Shown in pieces: positions 10,286-18,042 of a DNA stretch of 64,000 nucleotides. Within the stretch, counting starts at the first letter, position 1. Each line of letters starts with the position of its first letter. The DNA is taken from positions 1 through 64,000 of the forward strand of contig NZ_JAHWGU010000039.1 of NCBI RefSeq assembly GCF_020873875.1, in the 5' to 3' direction. The notes below the pieces were generated by a model. The model was not told where the DNA came from. It did not search any database and was given only the letters and a program-made list of their open reading frames with translations. Both the position numbers and the translations under genes were made by a program. Origin of the DNA: Actinoplanes sp. DH11 (lineage in GTDB: Bacteria; Actinomycetota; Actinomycetes; Mycobacteriales; Micromonosporaceae).

Positions 10286-11478
10286 CGTCCACCACCCCGG
10301 GAGATCAGCAGCATCGCGACGTCGTCGGTGAGCGGCCCGCCGTTGTCCTCGTCGGCGCGGCTCACCAGCCACGGCGGCAGGCCGGGCAGCGGCACCGCCC
10401 GGGCGGCCGGCTCGTCCAGCAGCTTGCACAGGCCGTCGACGTCGAGGCGCTCGTTGCCGGCGCCGACCCGTCCCTCGATGAGGCCGTCCGTATACATCAG
10501 CAGTGACCAGTCATCGCTGGGGAACTCCAACTCCGTCGCGGGTGTCGGGGTCGGACGTACCCCGAGCACGATGCCGGTACGCGCGGCCACCGGCTGGGCC
10601 CGCCCACCGGAGAGCAGAACGGGAGGCGGGTGGCCGGCCAGCCGCACGGTCGCCCGGTTCGCCGGCAGGTCGATGCTGACCGCCGCCACCGTGGCGAACA
10701 CCTCGCGGGCCCGGCGCTCCGACATCAGCACCTGCTCCAGGGAGGCGAGCACGTGCTCCTCCGGGACACCGGCGAGCACCAGCGCCCGCCACGCCACCCG
10801 GAGCTCGACACCGAGGGCGGCCTCGTCGACGCCGTGCCCGCAGACGTCACCGACGATCACGTGCAGCCGGTTGGCGCCGATCTGCACCGCGTCGAAGAAG
10901 TCGCCGCCGAGCAGGCCCAGCGCCCGCCCGGAACGGTAGAACGTCTCCACCGCGACCTCGGAGGTCTGCATCAGCGGCTGCGGCAGCAGGCCCCGCTCGA
11001 GACGGGCCGACTCGGCCTGGAGCAGCTCCACCTCGCGCAGCCGGCGGGCGTTCTCGTCGGCGCGTTTGCGCTCGACCGCGTACCGCAGGGACCGGATCAG
11101 CAGAACCCCGTCGACCTGGCCCTTGACCAGGTAGTCCTGGGCGCCCTCGGCGACCGCCTGCACACCGAGGTGCTCGTCCGAACGCCCGGTGAGCACGCAG
11201 ACCGCCGCGCTGCCGGCGACCGCGAGCAGCTTGCGCAGCCCGTCGATGCCTTCGGCGTCCGGCAGGCCCAGGTCGAGCAGCACGCACTCGACACCGGTCA
11301 GTGACTCCCGCGCCTCGCGCAGGGTGCTGGCGACCGTCAGCTGGAAGGGTGCCTCGGCCTCCTCGAGCAGCTCACGCACGAGGAAGGCGTCGCCCTCGTC
11401 GTCCTCGACGAGCAGGATCCGCAACCGCTCCAGCTGGTCCGCCGCGTACCTCGAGGGCGCGAGCGACCGCTCCGTCAT
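10282..11478 (-). CDS. Response regulator with PP2C/SpoIIE phosphatase output
   Basis: A 398-residue two-domain protein: an N-terminal receiver (phospho-acceptor Asp69 in VLLDLGLPDAEG) and a C-terminal PP2C-type SpoIIE domain, about 165-395, with metal-site segments LGGDFFDAV, VGDVCGHG, MYTDGLIEG and LTDDVAMLL. RsbU/RssB-like proteins of this design dephosphorylate STAS anti-sigma antagonists in response to receiver phosphorylation. A STAS protein is encoded at 46.6-46.9 kb, but a link is speculative. It is the first gene of the five-gene minus-strand operon. The short N-terminal extension before LRILLVEDDEGD is not conserved-looking. Confidence 0.88.
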
Positions 11479-11569
11479 TCCGATTCCCCACTCGACGCAT
11501 AGGTGACCCGCAAATCGTGTACCACCCGGCGCGCGACCACAACTCGCGTCATCACCTCGTGACCTGCGC

Positions 11570-11926
11570 TCACGGCTGCTCCGCCGGCGGGGTGCCCCCG
11601 TTGTCGGCCGCCACCCGGCGGGCGTGCTCGGCGATCACCTGGCCGAGGATGCCGTGCAACCTGCCGCAGTCGCGGCAGTGCAGGTTCTCGTCGAGGTGCC
11701 GGCCACCGCAGCCGACGCAGTTACCGCGATCCTCCGGATCCCGGTAGGACACCAAGGCTTTGCACAGCGCGCGCACCACGTGATCACTCAGAGTGAATAC
11801 GTCCTCGCCGAGCGCGGTACGCACGCCGAGGACGGCGACGGGAGCGGCGTCCGGATGCGGGTTGTACGGGGACACCGCGTCGATGAATTCCGCGATCACG
11901 GCGGCCGGGTCGAGCGGAGTAGTCAC
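11570..11926 (-). CDS. Small zinc-ribbon-like hypothetical protein
   Basis: A 118-residue protein with no family I recognise by name. A four-cysteine cluster in the second half, NCVGCGG and HCRDCGR (two CxxC pairs 17 residues apart), suggests a zinc ribbon. The N-terminal part is helical and acidic, with no signal peptide. It starts at GTG 11926, 67 bases from the divergent peptidase gene, and ends 92 bases before the phosphatase operon, so it may lie upstream on that transcript. Small zinc-finger proteins like this often bind nucleic acid or protein partners, but I do not assign a role. Confidence 0.5.
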   Translation of the reverse strand: MTTPLDPAAVIAEFIDAVSPYNPHPDAAPVAVLGVRTALGEDVFTLSDHVVRALCKALVSYRDPEDRGNCVGCGGRHLDENLHCRDCGRLHGILGQVIAEHARRVAADNGGTPPAEQP

Positions 11927-11992
11927 CGGTCCACGCTATTGCACGCGGGAATGGATCTTCGGGGTACCCAGCCGGCACCTCCGCGGGCTTAG

Positions 11993-14386
11993 ATGTCATC
12001 CATGCATCCCACGGAGCCCGGCCGGCCCGCTCGTGACTTCGCTCTCACCCGTCCGGCACGCCGCGGGATCGCCGCCGCGGCGGCCCTGGCCGTCCTGGCC
12101 CTGGCCGGGTTCTTCGCGGTCGGAGCGATCCGGCCGCCCGCCGCGCGACAGGCCTCGGCCCCGGCCGGCGACTTCAGCGCCGAGCGCGCCTTCCAGCAGG
12201 TCCGCACGATCGCCGCGACGCCGCACCCGGCTGGCAGCGCGGCCAACCAGCGGGTGCACGACCACCTGATCGAGACCTTGCGCGGCCTGGGACTGACCCC
12301 CCGGACGCAGGACACCGTGTCGGTCCAGGGCGGCACGCTGTCGTCGAGCGCCGGCGGCACCGGGCTGGCCCGGGTCCGCAACGTGGTCACACTGATCCCC
12401 GGCACCGGGTCCACCGGGCGGATCTTCCTGGTCGCGCACTACGACTCGGCACAGGTCAGTCCGGGCGGCAACGACGACGCCGCCGGCACCGCCGCGATCC
12501 TGGAGACGGCCCGCGCCCTGACCAGCACCGGCGTGAAGCTGCGCAACGACGTGGTGCTGGTGCTGACCGACGCCGAGGAGGCCTGCCTCTGCGGGGCGAA
12601 GGCGTTCGTCGACCAGGACCCGCTGGCGCGCGACGGCGGTGTGGTGCTGAACCTGGAGGCGCGCGGCAGCGACGGCCCGGCGATCATGTTCGAGACCTCG
12701 GCGGGCAACGGGCGGCTGATCGAGGCGTACGGGCAGGTGCCGTACCCGGTCGGCACGTCGTTCGCGGTGGAGATCTACCGGCTGCTGCCGAACGACACCG
12801 ACTTCACGCCGTTCCTGGCCGACGGGTTCCTCGGGATGAACTCGGCGTACATCGACGGTGCCGCCGTCTACCACGCGCCGACCGACACGCCCGAGTCGAT
12901 GAACCGGGACAGCCTCCAGCACCACGGCGACAACCTGCTCGCGGCCGTCCGGGAACTGGGCGGCCGGGACCTGACCGGGATCGGCGAGGGCGGTGACGCC
13001 ACCTACTTCCCGGTGCCCGGCCTGCTGGTGCGGTACCCGGGTGCGCTGGTCGCGCCGCTCGCCGCACTGGCCCTAATCGCCGTCGCGGCGCTGGCCTTCG
13101 CGCTGCGCCGGCAGGGCCGCGCCACCGGCCGGCGGATGGCCGCGGCGGCCGGGCTCACGCTGATCCCGATCGTGGTGGCACCGGCCCTCGCGCAGGGGTT
13201 GTGGGCGCTGCTCACGGTGATCCGCCCGGAGTACGGCGGGCTGCCGATCGACCCGTACCGTCCACTGTGGTACCGCCTCGCGGTGATCGCTCTCGCCACC
13301 TGCACCGTCCTGGCCTGGTACGCGCTGCTGCGCCGCCGGATCGGCCCGGCCGCGCTCGCGGTGGCCGGTTTCGGCTGGCTGGCCGTGCTGGGCCTGGTGC
13401 TGGCGGCGGTCACGCCCGGCGGCGCCTATCTGGTCACCCTGCCGGCGCTGGCCGGCGCCCTCGCCGCGCTGCTGGCGATCCACGTCCGGCCGCCCGCCGC
13501 GGTCGCCGCGATCACCGCCGGTGGCGTGGTCGCGGTGGTGATCCTGCTGCCCACGGTGCTGATGCTCGCCCCGGCGCTGGGTATGCCGATGGCCGGGGTC
13601 GGTGCGTTCCTGACGGTGCTGCTCGCGCTGGCGCTGCTGCCCGTCGCCGACCTGATCCACCCGGCGGCCGGTGGCGCCCGCGGCCTGGCGGCGCTGCGGG
13701 CCCGCCGGCTCGGTGCGGCGCCCACCGCGCTCGCCCTGGTCGCCGCGCTGGCCTGCACCGCGACCGGCCTGGCCGTCGACCGCTTCGACGCCGAGCACCC
13801 GTCGCTCACCCATCTGATGTACGCCCTCGACGCCGACACGGCGACGGCGCGCTGGCTGAGCGAGGAGGCCGAGCCGCAGGACTGGACGGCGCAGTACGTG
13901 ACCGGGGACGCCGCCCCGGTCACCGCGTCGCTGCCGGCCTTCGGCGCCGAGAAGTTGCGCACCGGCCCGGCGCCGGCCTGGCCGGACCTGCCCGCGCCGC
14001 AACTCACCCTCGCCGGGCAGACCGCCGCCGGGCCGGACCGGACGCTACGGCTGCTGCTCAGGCCGCAGCGCGCGGCCCGGTTCGTCACGCTGCACGTCGC
14101 GGCGCAGACATCGGTCACGGCGGCCACCGCCGGCGGTCAGGCGATCGCCCCCACCGGCGCCGCCGGCGACGGCTGGGGCTTCGGCCTGGTCTTCCACGCG
14201 CCGCCGGTCGAGGGGGTCGAGATCACCCTGACGGTACGCGGAACCGCACCCGTCACGTTCCGGGTGATGGACGCGACCGACGACGTGGCGGCGGTGCCGG
14301 GGTTCCGGCCACGGCCGCCAGGGGTCGGCGTGCAGGGCTCGCACAGCAGCGAGATGGTGGCGGTCGCCAAGACCTACACCCTCTGA
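11993..14386 (+). CDS. Membrane M28-family metallopeptidase
   Basis: A 797-residue protein with a signal-anchor helix (about 24-46), an M28 aminopeptidase domain (about 60-330), then eight or nine membrane helices (about 345-590) and a C-terminal outer domain (about 600-797). Zinc-site residues are visible: AHYDS (His149), GGNDDAAG (Asp161), DAEE (Glu195/196), LEARG (Glu222) and a late YHAPTDTPE His. Fusion of an M28 domain to a multi-helix membrane part resembles the eukaryotic ER metallopeptidase (Fxna/Ermp1) layout and is found in actinobacteria. The active site should face outside. A second ATG at 12002 is an equally possible start. It is divergent from the zinc-ribbon gene. Confidence 0.82.
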   Translation: MSSMHPTEPGRPARDFALTRPARRGIAAAAALAVLALAGFFAVGAIRPPAARQASAPAGDFSAERAFQQVRTIAATPHPAGSAANQRVHDHLIETLRGLGLTPRTQDTVSVQGGTLSSSAGGTGLARVRNVVTLIPGTGSTGRIFLVAHYDSAQVSPGGNDDAAGTAAILETARALTSTGVKLRNDVVLVLTDAEEACLCGAKAFVDQDPLARDGGVVLNLEARGSDGPAIMFETSAGNGRLIEAYGQVPYPVGTSFAVEIYRLLPNDTDFTPFLADGFLGMNSAYIDGAAVYHAPTDTPESMNRDSLQHHGDNLLAAVRELGGRDLTGIGEGGDATYFPVPGLLVRYPGALVAPLAALALIAVAALAFALRRQGRATGRRMAAAAGLTLIPIVVAPALAQGLWALLTVIRPEYGGLPIDPYRPLWYRLAVIALATCTVLAWYALLRRRIGPAALAVAGFGWLAVLGLVLAAVTPGGAYLVTLPALAGALAALLAIHVRPPAAVAAITAGGVVAVVILLPTVLMLAPALGMPMAGVGAFLTVLLALALLPVADLIHPAAGGARGLAALRARRLGAAPTALALVAALACTATGLAVDRFDAEHPSLTHLMYALDADTATARWLSEEAEPQDWTAQYVTGDAAPVTASLPAFGAEKLRTGPAPAWPDLPAPQLTLAGQTAAGPDRTLRLLLRPQRAARFVTLHVAAQTSVTAATAGGQAIAPTGAAGDGWGFGLVFHAPPVEGVEITLTVRGTAPVTFRVMDATDDVAAVPGFRPRPPGVGVQGSHSSEMVAVAKTYTL

Positions 14387-14390
14387 GGCG

Positions 14391-14675
14391 TCAGCGGCCC
14401 CGGCCCCGGCGGCCGGTCGGTGCGTCGTGCCGGAAGTGCACGAAGAGCCGGCCCCAGTTGTCGCCGTCCTTCTCCACCCGGTGGTAGAGCTGCTTGATCT
14501 CTTTCTGGTCGAGGAAGCGGAGCACCTTCTTCTTCAGGGCTCCGCTTCCCTTCCCAGGGATGATCTCGACGGACGAGGCCTTCTTCTGGATGGCCTCGTC
14601 GATGACACCTCGCAGGGCACGGTCGATCTCGTGGCCCTTGTTGAAGATGTCGTGCAGGTCCAGTTTCAGCTTCAC
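14391..14675 (-). CDS. Smr (MutS2-type) domain protein
   Basis: A 94-residue stand-alone Smr domain: LDLHDIF at the N-terminus and VEIIPGKGSGALKKKVLRFL in the middle match the LDLHG and HGxG patterns of Smr endonuclease domains, although the usual HGxG becomes PGKGSG. Smr domains nick branched DNA or cleave stalled mRNA; catalysis here is uncertain because of the substitution. The rest is basic, with an Arg/Gly tail. It begins with GTG ten bases after the TPR gene stop, so the two are likely co-transcribed, and converges on the peptidase gene with a 4-bp gap. Confidence 0.75.
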   Translation of the reverse strand: MKLKLDLHDIFNKGHEIDRALRGVIDEAIQKKASSVEIIPGKGSGALKKKVLRFLDQKEIKQLYHRVEKDGDNWGRLFVHFRHDAPTGRRGRGR

Positions 14676-14685
14676 GATCGAGACC

Positions 14686-15057
14686 CTACGCGGCGTCGTT
14701 CTTACCGAGCCAGGTCTCGACCCGGCGCAGTGCTTCCTGGTAATCGGGCTGCGTCTTCATCGCCGCGGCCAGGCGCAGGTGCGGCAACGCCTCCCGGAAC
14801 CGGCCGGCCCGTTCCAGGGTCCGGCCGAGCACGTGGTGCGCGTAGTGGTCCGACGGGTCGTGCTCGATGAGCGCCCGGAGCTGCGTCTCCGCGCCGTTCA
14901 GCTGCGCCGAGTTGAAGTAGGCCCGGGCCAGCAGCTGACGCACCGCGGTGTTGTGCGGCTCGGCCTCGACGATCTGCTCCAGCAGCTTCGAGGCTCCGAG
15001 CGGGTCACCGGACTCGAAGAAGAAGGTTGCCCTGCGGTACTCCTCGAGAAGATCCAC
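14686..15057 (-). CDS. Tetratricopeptide-repeat protein
   Basis: A 123-residue helical repeat protein. At least three TPR-like pairs are visible: AIR-type helices around ATFFFESGDPLGASKLLEQI, AVRQLLARAYFNSAQL and HYAHHVLGRTLERAGRFREAL. It should be a cytosolic scaffold. I take the GTG at 15057 as start because GGGGAG lies five bases before it and the family pattern begins there; the frame is open to an ATG at 15105 with a poor upstream sequence. The Smr gene follows ten bases downstream. Confidence 0.75.
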   Translation of the reverse strand: MDLLEEYRRATFFFESGDPLGASKLLEQIVEAEPHNTAVRQLLARAYFNSAQLNGAETQLRALIEHDPSDHYAHHVLGRTLERAGRFREALPHLRLAAAMKTQPDYQEALRRVETWLGKNDAA

Positions 15058-15142
15058 GTCACGCTCCCCACGCTCGGCGCCGCCGACAGAGACCAACGCT
15101 CGCACAACATCGGGACGACGGCGAGTGTTCCCGGCCCGGCTT

Positions 15143-15222
15143 TCACCGCCTCGCGTCCCGGCCGGCTCTCACCGCCTCGCTTCCCGGCCGGCTCACCGTC
15201 TCGCTTCCCGGCCGGCTCACCG
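15143..15222. repeat. 24-26-bp tandem repeat
   Basis: Units beginning TCACCGCCTCGCTTCCCGGC start at 15143, 15169 and 15193, with a truncated fourth copy at 15217. Spacings are 26, 24 and 24 bp. The repeat fills the space between the TPR gene and a possible micro-gene whose stop codon lies in the last copy. Confidence 0.8.
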
Positions 15223-15291
15223 CCTCAGGAGCAGCAGGACCAGTCCTCCGGCGAGCAGCAACATCGCGAGCAGCTTGGATTCAGGCCTCAC
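15217..15291 (-). CDS. Possible 24-residue single-span membrane microprotein
   Basis: A GTG-initiated frame encodes RPESKLLAMLL, then LAGGLVLLLL and a final Arg-Arg. A charged N-terminus, a 16-residue hydrophobic core and two terminal Arg make a plausible membrane micropeptide. Only GGGCGG close to the start could serve as ribosome site. It lies between the TPR/Smr pair and the divergent two-component system, with its stop codon inside a tandem repeat. Short hydrophobic frames arise by chance in high-GC DNA, so conservation is needed. Confidence 0.3.
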   Translation of the reverse strand: MRPESKLLAMLLLAGGLVLLLLRR

Positions 15292-15480
15292 CCGCCCAGT
15301 ATGTTACTTTTGCGCGCTTCCCGGGCCCAGCCGCGCCGTCCTCCCCCGAACGCCTCACGGGACCGGTCCGTCATGCCGAAAACCATGGCGGCGGCGCCGT
15401 GACCGACAGGTGCCCGCACGCACAGCTGGCACACAGCGAACGGAAAGCCGGCGCCGAGCGTCGCCGCGCACAGTGGGGGC

Positions 15481-16218
15481 ATGACGATGGCGAACGCAGA
15501 CTCCGGCACCGACCTCCGGCGGGCCGACGGGACCCCGGTCCGGGTCCTGGTGGTGGACGACGAACCCACGCTGGCGGAGCTGCTTTCGATGGCCCTGCGC
15601 TACGAGGGCTGGGAGGTGCGCAGCGCCGGCGACGGCATGACCGCCGTGCGGACCGCCCGGGAGTTCCGGCCCGACGCCGTCATCCTCGACATGATGCTGC
15701 CCGACATCGACGGGCTGGAGGTGCTGCGCCGGCTGCGCGGCGAGACCCCCGAGGTCCCGGTGCTGTTCCTCACCGCGAAGGACTCGGTGGAGGACCGGAT
15801 CACCGGGCTGACCGCGGGCGGCGACGACTACGTCACCAAGCCGTTCAGCCTGGAGGAGGTGGTGGCCCGGCTGCGCGGGCTGATGCGGCGGATGGGGCAC
15901 GCGCCGATGCGTACCGACTCGCAACTGGTCGTCGGTGACCTCACCCTGGACGAGGACTCGCACGAGGTACGCCGCGCCGGTGACCTGATCACCCTGACCG
16001 CGACCGAGTTCGAGCTGCTGCGCTACCTGATGCGCAACCCGCGCCGGGTGCTGAGCAAGCCACAGATCCTGGACCGGGTGTGGAACTACGACTTCGGCGG
16101 CCAGGCCAACGTCGTCGAGCTCTACATCTCGTACCTGCGCAAGAAGATCGACGCCGGCCGCGCCCCGATGATCCACACCATGCGCGGCGCCGGCTACGTG
16201 CTCAAGCCGGCCGACTGA
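15481..16218 (+). CDS. OmpR-family response regulator
   Basis: A 245-residue regulator: receiver (about 20-135) with VVDDE, phospho-acceptor Asp70 in VILDMMLPDIDG, conserved Thr in FLTAKD and Lys in YVTKPF; then a winged-helix DNA-binding domain (about 145-243) ending IHTMRGAGYVLKP. It resembles the TcrA/MtrA group of actinobacterial regulators. The kinase gene follows after a single base, so the pair forms an operon. It should bind tandem direct repeats in target promoters when phosphorylated; no such site is evident immediately upstream. Confidence 0.92.
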   Translation: MTMANADSGTDLRRADGTPVRVLVVDDEPTLAELLSMALRYEGWEVRSAGDGMTAVRTAREFRPDAVILDMMLPDIDGLEVLRRLRGETPEVPVLFLTAKDSVEDRITGLTAGGDDYVTKPFSLEEVVARLRGLMRRMGHAPMRTDSQLVVGDLTLDEDSHEVRRAGDLITLTATEFELLRYLMRNPRRVLSKPQILDRVWNYDFGGQANVVELYISYLRKKIDAGRAPMIHTMRGAGYVLKPAD

Positions 16219-16219
16219 G

Positions 16220-17836
16220 ATGGCCGCCGACTCACCGGCCCGTCCCGCGCGCTGGCGCAGCCCGGCGGGGTGGCCGCTGCGCACCCGGCTGGTCGCCATC
16301 ATGATCGCCCTGCTGGCGGTGCTGGGCCTGGTCGTCGGCACCACCGCCGAGATCTACCTGCACAAGTCGCTCTACACCCAGCTGGACCAGAAACTCGACG
16401 AGGCCAGGAAGATGGCCGGCGGTGGCCCGTTCCAATTCCGCGGCCAGGACCCCGCCACCATCCCGCCGGAGATCGTCGACGAGATCCTCGCCGAGCCCCC
16501 GGCCTCCGCACAGCCCGGCTGGATCGTGGTCTTCCTCAACGTCGCCGCGGACGGCTCCACGTCCTACCGCGCCGGCGGCCTGGTGCAGTACCTCGAGGCC
16601 GACGAGAGGTCGAACACCTTCCGCGGCAGCAACTACTACGCCAAGCTCTCCGCCACGTCGCTGTCCGCCCTCAGCGCGGTGCCGGTGGGCGGCGCGAAGA
16701 CCGACGTCGGCATCGACGTGGGTGGCGAGTCCGCCGAGTACCGCGTGATGGTGACCACCAGCCGGGTGGACGACTCGGTCGTGCAGGTCACCGCGCTGCC
16801 CCTGGCGGACGTCAACCACACCCTGGTCACCGTCGCCATGTTCACCGGAGGCGTCGTCCTGGGGTCGCTGCTGATCGCCGGCTGGGGTGGTGCGCTCATC
16901 GTCCGCCGTACCCTCAAGCCTCTCGATCGCGTGGCAGCCACCGCGACCCGCGTCTCCGAACTGCGCCTGGACCGCGGCGAGGTGCGGCTCGCGCAGCGGG
17001 TGCCCGAGCCGGACACCGACCCCCGCACCGAGGTGGGGCAGGTGGGCGCCGCGCTCAACCGGCTGCTCGACCACGTCGGCAACGCCCTGGAGGCCCGGCA
17101 TGCCAGCGAGATGCAGGTACGCCAGTTCGTCGCCGACGCCAGCCACGAACTGCGTACCCCGCTCGCCGCGATCCGCGGGTACGCCGAGCTGAGCCGCCGC
17201 AGCCGCCAGGCCGTCCCGGAGGAGATCGCGCACGTGCTCACCCGGGTCGAGTCGGAGGCGAAACGGATGACCACGCTCGTCGAGGACCTGCTGCTGCTGG
17301 CCCGCCTGGACGCCGGCCGGCCGCTCGCCCAGGACGAGGTGGACCTGACCATGCTGGCCGTCGACGCGACGAGCGACGCGCACGCCGCCGGGCCCGGCCA
17401 TTACTGGCAGCTGGACCTGCCGGACGAACCGGTGACGGTGGTCGGTGACGGCGCCCGGCTGCACCAGGTCCTCGCGAACCTGCTGGCCAACGCGCGCACC
17501 CACACCCCGGAAGGCTCCACCGTGACGGTCCAGGTCGGCGCGGTGCCGGACGCCGCCGTGCTGCGGGTGAGCGACGACGGGCCGGGTATCCAGCCGGACC
17601 TGCTGCCGCGGATCTTCGAGCGGTTCGCCCGGGGTGACAGCTCGCGGTCCCGGGCCGCCGGCAGCACCGGCCTGGGCCTGTCGATCGTGCACGCGGTGGT
17701 CACCTCGCACGGGGGCAAGGTTGGCGTGCAGAGCCGTCCCGGGCAGACGATCTTCACCGTGATGCTGCCGCTCGGCCCCTCCGCCGTCGTCCCAACAGCT
17801 GAACAACAGCCGCAGGCACTGCACGCGGCGGGATGA
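16220..17836 (+). CDS. OmpR-partner sensor histidine kinase
   Basis: A 538-residue kinase. An N-terminal membrane helix (about 23-47), an outer sensor of about 150 residues, a second helix (VTVAMFTGGVVLGSLLIAGWGGALIV), a HAMP domain, HisKA with His309 in DASHELRTPLAAIRGYAEL, and an HATPase domain (NLLANARTHTP, SDDGPGIQ, GSTGLGLSIVHAV). Organisation matches TcrY-like kinases of actinobacteria. The start ATG lies one base after the regulator stop (TGAGATG), so translation is probably coupled. The outer sensor shows no recognisable ligand fold. Confidence 0.92.
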   Translation: MAADSPARPARWRSPAGWPLRTRLVAIMIALLAVLGLVVGTTAEIYLHKSLYTQLDQKLDEARKMAGGGPFQFRGQDPATIPPEIVDEILAEPPASAQPGWIVVFLNVAADGSTSYRAGGLVQYLEADERSNTFRGSNYYAKLSATSLSALSAVPVGGAKTDVGIDVGGESAEYRVMVTTSRVDDSVVQVTALPLADVNHTLVTVAMFTGGVVLGSLLIAGWGGALIVRRTLKPLDRVAATATRVSELRLDRGEVRLAQRVPEPDTDPRTEVGQVGAALNRLLDHVGNALEARHASEMQVRQFVADASHELRTPLAAIRGYAELSRRSRQAVPEEIAHVLTRVESEAKRMTTLVEDLLLLARLDAGRPLAQDEVDLTMLAVDATSDAHAAGPGHYWQLDLPDEPVTVVGDGARLHQVLANLLANARTHTPEGSTVTVQVGAVPDAAVLRVSDDGPGIQPDLLPRIFERFARGDSSRSRAAGSTGLGLSIVHAVVTSHGGKVGVQSRPGQTIFTVMLPLGPSAVVPTAEQQPQALHAAG

Positions 17837-17842
17837 GGCCGC

Positions 17843-17848
17843 TATGCT
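17843..17848 (+). promoter_or_regulatory. Probable -10 element of the DAHP synthase leader
   Basis: TATGCT lies six bases before the GTG of the leader peptide, which would place transcription start at or next to that GTG and make the leader peptide leaderless. No good -35 hexamer is visible 17 bases upstream. The element lies just after the kinase stop, so the DAHP synthase gene has its own promoter. Confidence 0.5.
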
Positions 17849-17854
17849 GGCGGC

Positions 17855-17926
17855 GTGTCTCAGACGTGGTCTTTCTATTGGTTTACGAGGCCGGCTCGCG
17901 CCGGTGCCTCGGCCATGACCGCATGA
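17855..17926 (+). CDS. Aromatic-amino-acid leader peptide of DAHP synthase
   Basis: A 23-residue leader peptide starting with GTG and ending TGA. Residues 5-10 are WSFYWF, so five of six consecutive codons specify Trp, Phe or Tyr, residues that are rare in random high-GC reading frames. These are exactly the end products of the pathway begun by the DAHP synthase encoded 117 bases downstream. Ribosome stalling on these codons under aromatic starvation would govern the downstream hairpins. No ribosome site precedes the GTG; the TATGCT promoter element six bases upstream implies a leaderless message. Confidence 0.85.
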   Translation: MSQTWSFYWFTRPARAGASAMTA

Positions 17927-17957
17927 CCTGAGACACCCGCCAGAGCCGGCCGAGGCA
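17886..17957 (+). promoter_or_regulatory. Attenuator pause and antiterminator hairpins
   Basis: Three pairing segments precede the terminator. Segment 1 (17886-17895, CGAGGCCGGC), directly after the aromatic codons, pairs with segment 2 (17900-17911). Segment 2 can instead pair perfectly over ten bases (TGCCTCGGCC, 17905-17914) with segment 3 (17948-17957, GGCCGAGGCA). Segment 3 overlaps the 5' arm of the terminator by four bases. A ribosome stalled at the Trp/Phe/Tyr codons would mask segment 1, favour 2:3 and prevent termination. In addition, GTGTCTCAG at the RNA 5' end (17855-17863) is complementary to CTGAGACAC (17928-17936). Confidence 0.8.
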
Positions 17958-17985
17958 GCGACACGACGTCGCTGCCTTTTTGTTT
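17954..17985 (+). terminator. Rho-independent attenuator terminator
   Basis: A nine-base-pair stem GGCAGCGAC / GTCGCTGCC with a five-base loop is followed by TTTTTGTTT. It lies between the leader peptide and the DAHP synthase gene, so it must be read through for expression. Long T runs are rare in this window, which strengthens the call. Confidence 0.9.
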
Positions 17986-18042
17986 GCGACGAGCAAGCCG
18001 GCTCACGCCTGACGGTGGCGCCGGCGAAGGAGAAGAATCGCC

